Under the pieces are notes generated by a model that saw only the letters and a program-made list of their open reading frames with translations, ran no database searches and was not told the origin of the DNA. Of a stretch of 21,667 bases of DNA, positions 13,706-21,161 are shown in pieces. Both the position numbers and the translations under genes were made by a program. Every line of letters begins with the position of its first letter. Position 1 is the stretch's first letter. Source of the stretch: Nitrospira sp. UBA5699 (GTDB lineage Bacteria > Nitrospirota > Nitrospiria > Nitrospirales > Nitrospiraceae); contig DIHJ01000056.1 of assembly GCA_002420105.1 (NCBI GenBank), positions 1 to 21,667 of the forward strand, written 5' to 3'.

Positions 13706-13734
13706 AAGAATATGCTATCGTTGCGCTAATTCTT
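13706..13734. promoter_or_regulatory. AT-rich imperfect dyad in the divergent control region
   Basis: AAGAAT (13706-13711) and ATTCTT (13729-13734) flank a 17-base centre in an otherwise GC-rich spacer between the divergent cupredoxin and split-barrel genes. It could be an operator shared by both. No well-spaced promoter pair could be assigned. Confidence 0.3.
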
Positions 13735-13763
13735 CCTTAAATCCGACGGATCGGTGCCGTACC

Positions 13764-14225
13764 ATGATCCCTTCCACGATGTGCGACCTGCTCAGGACCG
13801 GCGTATCCGTGATCGTCGGCACCCGCGACGCTGCTCTCACGCCGGAATGCACGAGGGCCTGGGGCATCCGCGTGGGAGCCGACCGCGCCAGCGTCACCAT
13901 CTTCCTGACGGAAACCGTCTCCGGCAAGACGCTCTGCAATCTGAAGGAGAACGGGCTGATCGCCGTCAGCTGCACCAGGCCGACCGACCACGTGGCCTGC
14001 CAGCTCAAGGGCCGCCTGCGCCGCATCAGGCCGGCCACGGAGAAGGAGCTGGAGCTGAGTGCGGCCTGGCATCGTGAATTCGCCGCGGAACTCCTTGCCG
14101 TCGGCTTTCAGCCGCAGCTCGCGGAACAGTGGATCACCCGGCCAGCCCTCGCGGTCGAGATCGACGTGACCGACGTCTTCCAGCAGACGCCGGGACCGGG
14201 GACGGGCGAGAGGGTCCGGCCATGA
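13764..14225 (+). CDS. Pyridoxamine 5'-phosphate oxidase-like split-barrel protein
   Basis: The 153-residue protein starts MIPSTMCDLLRTGVSVIVGT and continues with AALTPECTRAWGIRV, VTIFLTETVSGKTLCNLKEN and GLIAVSCTRPTDHVACQLKG. This strand pattern is that of FMN-binding split barrels of the PNPOx family, about 150 residues long. Such proteins bind FMN, F420 or haem and reduce small substrates, or serve as binding proteins. The ATG at 13764 fits the family's N-terminus; no Shine-Dalgarno is evident. The stop overlaps the next gene's start (ATGA at 14222-14225), so the two are translationally coupled and probably act together. Confidence 0.75.
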   Translation: MIPSTMCDLLRTGVSVIVGTRDAALTPECTRAWGIRVGADRASVTIFLTETVSGKTLCNLKENGLIAVSCTRPTDHVACQLKGRLRRIRPATEKELELSAAWHREFAAELLAVGFQPQLAEQWITRPALAVEIDVTDVFQQTPGPGTGERVRP

Positions 14226-15610
14226 CGACCGTCGCTCCGCGGCTCGAAGACCTCTGGCCCTGCCTGCAGGGCATGATCCCCGCCGCGTTGAGCACCTGCG
14301 CGCTCGACGGCACGCCGAACATCACGTTCGTCAGCCAGATCCACTACGTCGACGCGGCCCACGTGGCGATCTCGCATCAGTTCTTCAACAAGACCCATCG
14401 GAACGTACGGGAGAATCCGCCGGCCTGCGCCATGATGCTCGACCCGCGCACGTTGCAGGCCTATCGTCTGTACCTGCGGTTCAAACGGTCCGAATCCTCC
14501 GGTCCCCTGTTCGACTCGATGTCGCTGCAACTCCAGGCCATCGCCTCCTATTCGGGCATGACCGACGTCTTCCGCCTGCTGGCGGCCGACATCTACGAGG
14601 TGCTGCGGATCGAACGGGTGGAGGGCTTCACCAGCCTGCCGGCCCCGCCGCCCGCGGAGCGGCCGTCGGGGCTGTTCATCGACGAGGACCTGGTCTCGCT
14701 GCGCCTGCTCGCCGAACGGTTGAACCGCTGCGAATTGCTGGGCGACCTGCTGGAAACCTCGCTCCAGCTGCTCGACGAACGGTTCGGCTTCCGCCATTCC
14801 ATGATCCTGCTGGCGGATGAACGGAACGGGAAACTCTTCACGATCGCCAGCCGCGGCTACGCACAGAACGGAGTGGGTTCGGAAGTCGGCTTCGGCGACG
14901 GTTTGATCGGCATGGTCGCCCGCGCGCGGCGCGCGCTCCGGCTGTCGGCGATCGATCACAGCCTGCGTTACGCACGGGCCGTCCGCGACCGCGCGGAAGC
15001 GGTGGCGGGCAAGGAAGCCCTCTGCCGCGAGATCCCCCTCCCCGGCCTTCCCGGCGCCGCGGCCCAGATCGCCGTGCCGCTGACGGTGCGCGGCCAGCTG
15101 ATCGGTGTCCTCGCCGTCGAGAGCCCGGAGCCGCTCGCCTTCATGTCGCGCGAGGACAGCCTCCTCACGATCGTCGCCGCGCAACTGGCCGCGGGCATCG
15201 AGCACCTGAGCCGCGAGCAGGACGACTCCGCCGTCGCCCTGCACACGCGACCCCAACCCGCACCGGCCGCCGGCGCGTCGGCGCGCGCGAGGCACTTCTG
15301 CTTCTTTCACGCGGACGACTGCGTGTTCGTGGACGGGGACTATCTGATCCGGAACGTGCCGGGCCGGATCCTCTGGCGCCTGCTCACCCAGTACTGCGGC
15401 GACGGCCGGTCCGAGTTCACGAACCGGGAACTCCGGATGGACTCCTGGCTCAGGCTCCCGGAATTCAAGGACAACCTGGAGAGCCGGCTGATTCTGCTGC
15501 GCAAGCGGATGGAACAGAAATGCCCGGACGTGCGGCTCGTGCCGCGCGGACGGGGCCGGTTCGCGCTGGAAACCGATGTGGCGATCGAGCTGTCCGAAAA
15601 GAAGGCGTGA
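14222..15610 (+). CDS. PNPOx-GAF-winged-helix sensor or regulator
   Basis: The 462-residue protein has three parts. Residues 1-140 are a second split barrel (MIPAALSTCALDGTPNITFV, VAISHQFFNKTHRNVRENPP). Residues 155-335 are a GAF domain (LLDERFGFRHSMILLADERN, AAQIAVPLTVRGQLIGVLAV). Residues 360-460 are a winged-helix-like domain (FVDGDYLIRNVPGRILWRLL, EFTNRELRMDSWLRLPEFKD, LESRLILLRKRMEQ, RGRGRFALE). The order suggests a one-component regulator in which the flavin or GAF domain senses a redox state or small molecule and the C-terminus binds DNA. DNA binding is inferred from fold resemblance only. The start at 14222 overlaps the stop of the upstream split-barrel gene. Confidence 0.8.
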   Translation: MTTVAPRLEDLWPCLQGMIPAALSTCALDGTPNITFVSQIHYVDAAHVAISHQFFNKTHRNVRENPPACAMMLDPRTLQAYRLYLRFKRSESSGPLFDSMSLQLQAIASYSGMTDVFRLLAADIYEVLRIERVEGFTSLPAPPPAERPSGLFIDEDLVSLRLLAERLNRCELLGDLLETSLQLLDERFGFRHSMILLADERNGKLFTIASRGYAQNGVGSEVGFGDGLIGMVARARRALRLSAIDHSLRYARAVRDRAEAVAGKEALCREIPLPGLPGAAAQIAVPLTVRGQLIGVLAVESPEPLAFMSREDSLLTIVAAQLAAGIEHLSREQDDSAVALHTRPQPAPAAGASARARHFCFFHADDCVFVDGDYLIRNVPGRILWRLLTQYCGDGRSEFTNRELRMDSWLRLPEFKDNLESRLILLRKRMEQKCPDVRLVPRGRGRFALETDVAIELSEKKA

Positions 15611-15642
15611 GGGAAGCGGCGGGCGGCGAGGGTCGGGACCGT

Positions 15643-16374
15643 TTACGGAAGGATGATGGCGGATTCGGCGTGGCCGATCGTTTTCAGCGTCCCTTCGACG
15701 GCATCCACCATCGGCGGAGGGCCGCAGACGAAGATCACGCTGTCGGGACCCGGGGGCGGCAGTTGCTTGCGCAGGATCTCCTCGGTGATGCGACCCGTCC
15801 CCTGCGACCAGCCCGGAGGCGGCTCGCCCAGCACGTGATAGCAATGGAAGCTCGCGTGCTCGCGCGCATCCTCCTCCCATTCCTCGCGGAAAATGATGTC
15901 GGCCTCGGTCTTGTTCGCATAGACCAGGAACAGCTCCACCGGAAGGCTGCCGGCCAGAATCCAGCGGATGATCGCGATCATCGGGGTGATGCCGCTACCG
16001 CCCGCGACGAATCCCACCTGCCCGGCCATCCCGTCCACCCAATGGCCGCCCGGGTTCGGCCCGCTCATCAAGACCTGATCGCCGAGCTGCCGCTCGTGGA
16101 GATACTTCGAAACCGTGCCGTTCGGATACCGCTTGACCGTCAGGTCGAAGTAGCCCGTGATGCCCGGCATCGACGAGGGCGTGTAGGGCCGCTTCACCGC
16201 CTTGCCGTCGATCGTCGTATGGACGTAGAGATGGTCGCCCGGCAGCAGGTCCAGCGTGGCGTCCTCCGGCAGGGCGAAGCAAAAGGTCTTCGTGTCGTGG
16301 GTATCCTGCCGAACGGCCGTGAGCTCGTAGGGCACGGGGGTCTTCGATTTGATGCGCGTGACGGATGCCGACAT
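15643..16374 (-). CDS. FAD/NAD(P)H oxidoreductase, ferredoxin-NADP reductase fold
   Basis: The 243-residue protein shows the FAD site RPYTPSS (62-68), the NAD(P)H-binding GGSGITPM (125-132) and the C-terminal CGPPPMVDAVEGTLK. It matches the cytochrome b5 reductase or flavohemoprotein-reductase branch, without a 2Fe-2S or globin domain. It would pass electrons from NAD(P)H to a haem, flavin or ferredoxin partner in the cytoplasm. The ATG at 16374 begins MSASVTRIK and lacks a Shine-Dalgarno, but a well-spaced promoter ends 9 bases before it. The gene converges on the GAF-sensor gene, with 32 bases between stops. The coupled split-barrel proteins are possible electron acceptors, though this is only inference. 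Confidence 0.85.
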   Translation of the reverse strand: MSASVTRIKSKTPVPYELTAVRQDTHDTKTFCFALPEDATLDLLPGDHLYVHTTIDGKAVKRPYTPSSMPGITGYFDLTVKRYPNGTVSKYLHERQLGDQVLMSGPNPGGHWVDGMAGQVGFVAGGSGITPMIAIIRWILAGSLPVELFLVYANKTEADIIFREEWEEDAREHASFHCYHVLGEPPPGWSQGTGRITEEILRKQLPPPGPDSVIFVCGPPPMVDAVEGTLKTIGHAESAIILP

Positions 16375-16383
16375 GACGGGCCT

Positions 16384-16412
16384 ATCATACGAGAGCACGG
16401 CCGGGCCCGCAA
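16384..16412 (-). promoter_or_regulatory. Sigma70-type promoter, near-leaderless
   Basis: On the minus strand TTGCGG (16407-16412) and TATGAT (16384-16389) are spaced by 17 bases, with 9 bases between the -10 and the ATG of the reductase. The message would start about 3 bases before the start codon, which explains the missing ribosome binding site. Confidence 0.5.
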
Positions 16413-16458
16413 CTGAGGAAAGGGCTTGCCTCGTGAAGCGCGGCATTGGTCCGGCGAT

Positions 16459-17097
16459 CTATTTGCGGACGAAGACCTGGAAATGCTGGCGCTCGACGAT
16501 ATCGGACGCATCCGCAAGCCGGTAGCCGGCGGACTCCATCTCGCGGCGGACTTCCTCCTGCCCCGTTCCGTGACCGAGCAGGCCGGAAAAGAATCCATGG
16601 GGATGGAAATCCAGAATCGCCACGCGGCCGTCGGGCTTCAGATACCGGACCAATCCCCGGAAATAGGCGACGCGGTCTTTCATGTGGTGGTAGGTATCGC
16701 AACTGAACAGGAGATCCACCGGCTCGGGCAGTTTCGGATCGTCCGGCTCGGCCTTGACCGGTACCACGTTGCCGATGCCGCGCGCTTGCATGGTCCGCCT
16801 GATGATGCCCAACCCGGTCTCATCGATATCGACCGCATACACGATCCCCTGCGGCCCTACCGCCCCGGCCAGATGCCAGGTGAAATACCCGCCGCCGGCG
16901 CCCAGGTCGGCCACTCGCGAACCGGGCATGACAGCCAGCTTCTCGACGACCTCCTTCGGTTTCTGCCAGGCGTCCCGGGCAGGGTCGTTCATGTGCTGAT
17001 AGGCAAGCTCGGCGCAGCCGGTCAGCCACAATCCGACGACGAATATGGCGCGGAAACCGTTCTTCCGTGATGCCGTCACGGCTTGCTCTCTGTTCAT
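16459..17097 (-). CDS. Class I SAM methyltransferase with lipoprotein signal
   Basis: The 212-residue protein has motif I, SRVADLGAGGGYFTWHLA, at about residue 60, then IVYAVDIDETGLGI, LFSCDTYHHM and LKPDGRVAILDFHPHG, as in UbiE/Methyltransf_11 enzymes. Unusually, it begins MNREQAVTASRKNGFRAIFV followed by VGLWLTGC, a complete signal peptide with a lipobox at C28. The enzyme would thus be exported or tethered, where SAM is not expected. A retained membrane anchor facing the cytoplasm is the alternative. Methyl acceptor unknown. The ATG at 17097 keeps a standard signal length; a GTG at 17181 is closer to the predicted transcription start and would add 28 residues. Confidence 0.8.
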   Translation of the reverse strand: MNREQAVTASRKNGFRAIFVVGLWLTGCAELAYQHMNDPARDAWQKPKEVVEKLAVMPGSRVADLGAGGGYFTWHLAGAVGPQGIVYAVDIDETGLGIIRRTMQARGIGNVVPVKAEPDDPKLPEPVDLLFSCDTYHHMKDRVAYFRGLVRYLKPDGRVAILDFHPHGFFSGLLGHGTGQEEVRREMESAGYRLADASDIVERQHFQVFVRK

Positions 17098-17190
17098 ACC
17101 GGCACGGACCGTCAACCGGCCGGCTTCAGACCCCGGCCCCGACAGGAAAAGATCCCGGACCACTCGTGCCGCTCTGCTCACTCATGGAAC

Positions 17191-17208
17191 CCGACCGCTG
17201 CCGGTCGG
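17191..17208. other. Small hairpin in the methyltransferase leader
   Basis: CCGACCG and CGGTCGG form a 7-bp stem around a CTGC loop. It falls at the predicted 5' end of the methyltransferase message and downstream of the HEAT-repeat gene. It could terminate the latter, stabilise the former, or both; no T-tract is present. Confidence 0.35.
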
Positions 17209-17212
17209 ATGG

Positions 17213-17241
17213 AGGCTACTTCGCTGGAACATTCGTGTCAA
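17213..17241 (-). promoter_or_regulatory. Sigma70-like promoter for the methyltransferase
   Basis: On the minus strand a perfect TTGACA (17236-17241) is followed after 17 bases by TAGCCT (17213-17218). The -35 is strong and the -10 weak. The predicted start is near 17206, about 25 bases before the GTG at 17181 and 109 before the ATG at 17097. Confidence 0.45.
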
Positions 17242-17330
17242 CGGGAGAGCGGCCGGAATGACGGAGGATTGGAAGCGGTGTAGGAAGCAAGACGGACGGC
17301 AAAGCGGAACGTCCCTGGTGCGCATCTCCG

Positions 17331-18215
17331 TCAGGGATTCGCGTAGCGCGTCAGGACGCCGGCCGCGGCATCGCGCACGCCGGGGTCGGAATCCGTCTGA
17401 ACCACGCGCGTCAGGGCCGGCGCAATCGACAAGGAATCGAATTCCCCGAGCGCATGGACGGCGCGGAGCCTGGTCCGGCGGTCCGGATGGTCCGTCAGCC
17501 GCTCGAGCAACTCGATCGCCCGGGGATCTTTCAGCCGCCCCAGTTCCTCGACGGCGTTCTCCCGGGCCAGCGGGGCGAAGAAGAGGTCCAGGTCGGGAAA
17601 AGTTTCGGCCGGCGACTCGAGCGTATCGAGCGGCGTTTCGTGCCGCGGTTGCCGGTCCCGGGCGAATTGCCGGTCGAGAGCCAGAATCAGCGCCCCGGCG
17701 GGATTGAGCTGCGCATCGAGCCGGCCGCGGATCAAGTCGCCGAGAAAATAAAAATAGGGGCTCGCCTGCAGCCGTTCGACGACCTCCACATAGGGAGCGG
17801 ACGCCAGTTCGGCATAACGGGGCGCCACATGAAACTTCACGGTGAACAGCCGGCCCTGGCGGGGATGTTCGAGCGCCATGACGCACGTTATCTCGGTGCC
17901 GGAGAGATTGATGGAGATGGGCGCGCCCCGCTCTTCCCGATAGTCCACCGTGAGCGTCAGATCGTGCGGGACCTGAGGATCTTCGGTCACGGCGTAGCCG
18001 GCGGACGTCAGCTTCATCCTCAACGACGGCACGATGCCGAACGACACCCTCCCGCGCGACCGCCAGCTGCTGGCATGCACGTCGAGATGGATGGTCCTGG
18101 CCCGCGCCAGTCCGGTTGCGTCCGGGCCGTCGGAACCGTCTTGAGCGGCGATCGACAGAGAGGGGGCGGCGAGTCCGATGCCGAGGAGGAAGCTGAGAAG
18201 CAGGAGCCTCATCAT
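17331..18215 (-). CDS. Secreted protein with C-terminal HEAT repeats
   Basis: The 294-residue protein has a signal peptide (MMRLLLLSFLLGIGLAAPSL). Residues 40-170 form a strand-rich domain with VSFGIVPSLRMKLTSAGYAV and HDLTLTVDYREERG, which resembles periplasmic domains of unknown function. Residues 215-294 hold two to three HEAT repeats: NAVEELGRLKDPRAIELLER, RTRLRAVHALGEFDSLSIAP and DPGVRDAAAGVLTRYANP. Such repeats mediate protein contacts. Tandem ATG codons start the gene, and no clear Shine-Dalgarno is seen. A promoter lies just upstream. No enzymatic motif was found and the role is unknown. Confidence 0.75.
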   Translation of the reverse strand: MMRLLLLSFLLGIGLAAPSLSIAAQDGSDGPDATGLARARTIHLDVHASSWRSRGRVSFGIVPSLRMKLTSAGYAVTEDPQVPHDLTLTVDYREERGAPISINLSGTEITCVMALEHPRQGRLFTVKFHVAPRYAELASAPYVEVVERLQASPYFYFLGDLIRGRLDAQLNPAGALILALDRQFARDRQPRHETPLDTLESPAETFPDLDLFFAPLARENAVEELGRLKDPRAIELLERLTDHPDRRTRLRAVHALGEFDSLSIAPALTRVVQTDSDPGVRDAAAGVLTRYANP

Positions 18216-18239
18216 ACCACCGGCCTGGAAAGTGCCCCG

Positions 18240-18268
18240 ATGGTAATCCCCTCCCGGGACCGAGTCAA
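18240..18268 (-). promoter_or_regulatory. Sigma70-like promoter for the HEAT-repeat gene
   Basis: On the minus strand TTGACT (18263-18268) and TACCAT (18240-18245) are spaced by 17 bases. The leader would be about 17 bases long. Confidence 0.5.
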
Positions 18269-18356
18269 GCCGGAGTGGCGAGTCGCGGCCTTGCGCGGAC
18301 CGAACGGACCCCGCTGCGCCGGACTCCCGGCCGGCCGAGGCAGGCGAAACGCCCCA

Positions 18357-18384
18357 TTGCTCTGCCCGCGGCTTGATGTATGAT
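18357..18384 (+). promoter_or_regulatory. Sigma70-type promoter
   Basis: TTGCTC (18357-18362) and TATGAT (18379-18384) are spaced by 16 bases. The predicted start, near 18391, excludes the upstream ATG at 18373 and leaves 18430 or 18460 as the coding start. Confidence 0.55.
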
Positions 18385-18459
18385 AGAGGTCCGGTTCACG
18401 CCGGCCCCATCTCGGACGACGGAACTTCGATGCTGCAACCGATCGGAGCAGTCCGGCAC

Positions 18460-19017
18460 ATGACCCGTACGATCTCACGGCGCTCCGCTCCCCTGTTCGG
18501 CGCCATGCTCCTGTTCGCCTGCGTCGCCCTCTCCGTGCCCCGCGCCGGCGCCGTCCCGATGGTGAACGATCCGAAGGGCTTCGAAGGCATTCCCTGGGGC
18601 GCCGCGTTCACCGAATCCGCCGATTTCGTACTGGTCGAAGACAGCGCCCGCATCAAGACCTATGAGCTCAAGCAGGGCCCTCCCCCGCTCGGCTCCGCGA
18701 AGGTGGACTCGATGCGGTTCCTCACGTTCGACGGCAAGTTCGCCCGCGTCGTCGTCCGGTATCACGACCGGGCCACGCACGACCGGATCGTGGCGTATCT
18801 TCAGTCACAGTTCGGGCCGCTCGATCGCACGCCGGGCCAGATCGCCAGGGGGCCCGTGCACCAGTTGAACTGGCAGGGGGAGGACACGGGAATCGAGCTT
18901 ACCTACGAGACGATGACCGATCGCGGCATCATCTTCTTCGAGCACCGCCCCACCGCACTCAAGTTCTCCGAGGGCCAGATGGCGCCGGAGCAGGACCTCG
19001 GCGGAGCGACCTACTGA
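18460..19017 (+). CDS. Secreted protein of unknown function
   Basis: From the ATG at 18460 the 185-residue protein begins MTRTISRRSAPLFGAMLLFA, a signal peptide with a probable cleavage after AGA (PRAGAVP). The mature part has a compact alternating pattern: GFEGIPWGAAFTESADFVLV, MRFLTFDGKFARVVVRYHDR, THDRIVAYLQSQFGPLDRTP and LNWQGEDTGIELTYETMTDR. The segments around GIPWGA and LQSQFG resemble small periplasmic domains found in many Gram-negative secreted proteins. I recognise no characterised family. A start at 18430 would add 10 residues without a better ribosome binding site. The gene is divergent from the HEAT-repeat gene, and each has its own promoter. Confidence 0.7.
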   Translation: MTRTISRRSAPLFGAMLLFACVALSVPRAGAVPMVNDPKGFEGIPWGAAFTESADFVLVEDSARIKTYELKQGPPPLGSAKVDSMRFLTFDGKFARVVVRYHDRATHDRIVAYLQSQFGPLDRTPGQIARGPVHQLNWQGEDTGIELTYETMTDRGIIFFEHRPTALKFSEGQMAPEQDLGGATY

Positions 19018-19059
19018 GCCGGGAACGGTCGGACCAATCGCCCACCCGGCCTGTCCCCG

Positions 19060-19200
19060 CATCGCCGCTCCCGCCTCAACGGAAAAGCCCGCGAGATTCC
19101 TTTCCGTCTCCCCGATGTACTTGCTCCGGACGGCGGACCGATCGACGCGGTAGAGGTCCCGCCGCAGGTCGTTCGCCGGCACCTCCGTCGCCTTCGTTTT
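19060..19200 (-). pseudogene. Decayed fragment of an AAA+ ATPase
   Basis: On the minus strand the frame from 19200 reads KTKATEVPANDLRRDLYRVD, then RSAVRSKYIGETERNLAGFS and VEAG. It closely follows the Walker A and downstream region of spastin/VCP-like AAA+ ATPases, which typically read GKT, AAE, LA, then DLYRVDLSAVVSKYIGETEKNL. The codon just before KT is a stop (19201-19203), the P-loop glycines are missing, and the frame leaves recognisable homology after about 43 codons with no Walker B. It is therefore a relic, not a functional gene. The rest of the gap to 19290 holds nothing recognised. Confidence 0.7.
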
Positions 19201-19290
19201 TCACGCCGCTTCGGGTTTGAGCAAAAGTCAGGAACGATAGGAGGGCGCGCCGAACCATGTCAGGATAGAGGGAGCGAACAAGAGACCGCC

Positions 19291-19869
19291 ATGAGATCCA
19301 CGTTTCGATCACTCCTGCTGCCCGCGGTCATCCTGACCGGACTCTTCCTCCTGCTCTCCCTGCCGGGCATGGCGGAGGAATCGATGCTGATCAGCATCGG
19401 CCCCCGACTCGGGTTCACCGGGAAAACGCCGTTCATGGGAAAGGAGCAAAAGCACAATTTCCATCTGACCGACCTGGCCGCGACCTGGCGGCTCCCCTGG
19501 TCGTTGGCGCTCGGCGACGACGGGTCATGGAAGGTGGAGACGAGACTCATCACCAGCGCCGGACACCTGGCTGCGGCGAGCGAGCGCGGCTTCATCGGGA
19601 CCGTGGTTCCCTGCCTCGCGCTCAGCGGCTGGAACGGACTGATCTCCCTCGACGGCGGAGGGGGCGCGGGCTTCTTCAGCCGCGACACCTTCGGCATTCA
19701 GGATTTCGGCGGGCCCGTGCAAATCGTCGCCACCGTCGGGGTGACCGTCAATCCGATCTCCCACGCGTTCGCCGGATTTCGCGCCCAGCACTTCTCCGAC
19801 GCCGGCCTCTACGGACCCTCCAGTCTCGGCGTCGACCTATACATCGTTGAAGCCGGCTACCGGTTCTGA
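19291..19869 (+). CDS. PagL-like lipid A 3-O-deacylase (acyloxyacyl hydrolase family)
   Basis: The 192-residue protein has a signal peptide (MRSTFRSLLLPAVILTGLFL, ending before EESML). It is followed by alternating strands with aromatic girdles and a C-terminal EAGYRF, whose final Phe is typical of outer-membrane barrels. The segment FAGFRAQHFSDAGLYGPSSL matches the PagL active-site region, keeping the catalytic His and Ser in H-x-S. The usual Asn after Ser is Asp here, and the expected catalytic Glu about 14 residues after the His is replaced by V-D. Activity is therefore plausible but not assured. PagL removes the 3-linked acyl chain from lipid A. The start is set by the signal peptide. The gene stands alone. 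Confidence 0.75.
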   Translation: MRSTFRSLLLPAVILTGLFLLLSLPGMAEESMLISIGPRLGFTGKTPFMGKEQKHNFHLTDLAATWRLPWSLALGDDGSWKVETRLITSAGHLAAASERGFIGTVVPCLALSGWNGLISLDGGGGAGFFSRDTFGIQDFGGPVQIVATVGVTVNPISHAFAGFRAQHFSDAGLYGPSSLGVDLYIVEAGYRF

Positions 19870-20029
19870 CCCGGCCGCAACCGGCCGATCGCCCCGTCAC
19901 CCCCCCGGCAACGCCATCAAGCGGCCCGCAAGTGCTGTATGTACCTGAGTATCCACGCCAATCCGCCATCCGGACGAGTCGACTGTAAGAATTCGCCCTC
20001 CCGACCGACAAGGTATGGGGGGCGGCTTA

Positions 20030-20057
20030 TTGCCTCTGCCCTTCCTCGGAAGACAAT
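20030..20057 (+). promoter_or_regulatory. Sigma70-like promoter for the second ECF sigma gene
   Basis: TTGCCT (20030-20035) and GACAAT (20052-20057) are spaced by 16 bases, giving a leader of about 24 to 36 bases. Confidence 0.4.
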
Positions 20058-20099
20058 GCGGCCGAGCCGCGACGATCCTGCAGGAGAATGAGCCCGCGA

Positions 20100-20692
20100 A
20101 TGGGAGAAACCACGCTCTCCGAATCCCAACGCTGGATCGACGACCACGGAGACTGTCTGTATCGCTTTGCCCTCGCCCGCGTGCGGGACGCCGCCGCCGC
20201 CGTCTGGTACAAGAAACATTTCTCGCGGCCCTGCAAGGCAGTCGTCGCGAAAGCGGGCCCTCGGCGGAGCGCAGATGGATGATCGGCATCCTCAAACATA
20301 AGATCGTCGACCATTTCCGCAGAACGACCAGGGACCCGCTTCGGCATTTCGACCGCCAGGGCTCCCCGTCGCCGGACGAAGATTTTCTCCCCACGGGACA
20401 ATGGAAACCGGAAATGGCCGCGCTCCACGTATGGCCCGAAAAGCCGGACGGCCTTCTCGAACGAAAGGAGTTCTGGGAAGCATTGGCCGCCTGTGTGGAG
20501 AAGCTGCCGCCGCGGGCGGCCCAGATTTTTACGCTCCGTGAAATGGACGACGTCGGGATGGACGAAATCTGCCGGCGCCTACACCTGACCCCGACGAATC
20601 TCGGGGTGATCCTGCACCGGACCAGGAAGCAACTCCGCAACTGTCTGGCCGTCCGCTACTTCGGCCGCAACCGGGAAACGGAGGCCTCATGA
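20100..20692 (+). pseudogene. ECF sigma factor gene with a frameshift
   Basis: The first frame encodes MGETTLSESQRWIDDHGDCL then YRFALARVRDAAAA, a normal start of sigma region 2. It then breaks at a run of four GCC codons (20190-20201). From 20204 the protein continues in another frame: LVQETFLAALQG, GILKHKIVDHFRR, then region 4, LPPRAAQIFTLREMDDVGMD with EICRRLHLTPTNLGVILHRT. Adding one base near 20202-20203 joins them as A-D-L-V-Q-E-T-F. The defect could be a sequencing error, a true mutation or, less likely, programmed slippage. The stop overlaps the anti-sigma gene (ATGA at 20689-20692), so the pair is an intact-looking operon apart from this base. The start at 20100 or 20088 is uncertain. 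Confidence 0.75.
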
Positions 20693-20985
20693 ATTGGCTC
20701 TTGCGCATGCTGCCGACCTGCCGGGACGTGACAAGGCTGCTTTCCGATTCGATGGACCGACCGCTTCCGTTGCATGCCCGGATCCGCCTGAATCTCCATC
20801 TCCGGATGTGCGTCCTCTGCGAGCGCTACAAGCATCAGCTGCTCCTCCTTCGCGACGTGCTGCGAAAAGACGGCGCGCGGCTCGCGGAGGCCGATCGGCT
20901 GGAGAAACCCGGCCTGTCGGCCGAAGCCAGGGACCGCATACGACGGGCGATCGAGTCCTCCCGCACCCCACCGCCGAATCCCTGA
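20689..20985 (+). CDS. Putative zinc-finger anti-sigma factor
   Basis: The 98-residue protein starts MNWLLRMLPTCRDVTRLLSD and carries the ZAS pattern, with one Cys near residue 11 and H-x3-C-x2-C in NLHLRMCVLCERYKHQL, as in zf-HC2 anti-sigma proteins. The rest is helical and polar, with no membrane segment, so it should be a soluble cytoplasmic binder of the sigma factor encoded just before it. Its start overlaps the sigma stop, ensuring coupled translation. If the sigma gene is truly broken, this gene may be translated poorly or be free to act elsewhere. The signal sensed is unknown; ZAS proteins often respond to redox or metal changes. Confidence 0.75.
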   Translation: MNWLLRMLPTCRDVTRLLSDSMDRPLPLHARIRLNLHLRMCVLCERYKHQLLLLRDVLRKDGARLAEADRLEKPGLSAEARDRIRRAIESSRTPPPNP

Positions 20986-21161
20986 AACCGCGGCCCGGCT
21001 CTGCCCGCGCAGCCGCACGACTCTCCGCTCTGTCGGAGCCGCCGACAACTTTGTTTCATCTTCCTGTAATAAATCCGGCCCCGGAACGATACAGAGGCAG
21101 CGGAGCGCTCGTGCCGGTTCGCCGTGCGTCCCTTTTTTCACCATTACCAAGGAGGGTTCCC

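Noticed and set aside
14108..15880. A 590-codon open frame on the minus strand.
   Set aside because: It is antisense to the PNPOx-GAF sensor, is rich in Arg, Gln and His with no domain pattern, and reflects high GC content.
21083..21112. GGAAC followed by TCGT before the YHS gene, as an ECF-type promoter.
   Set aside because: The 21-base spacing is too long for an ECF promoter.
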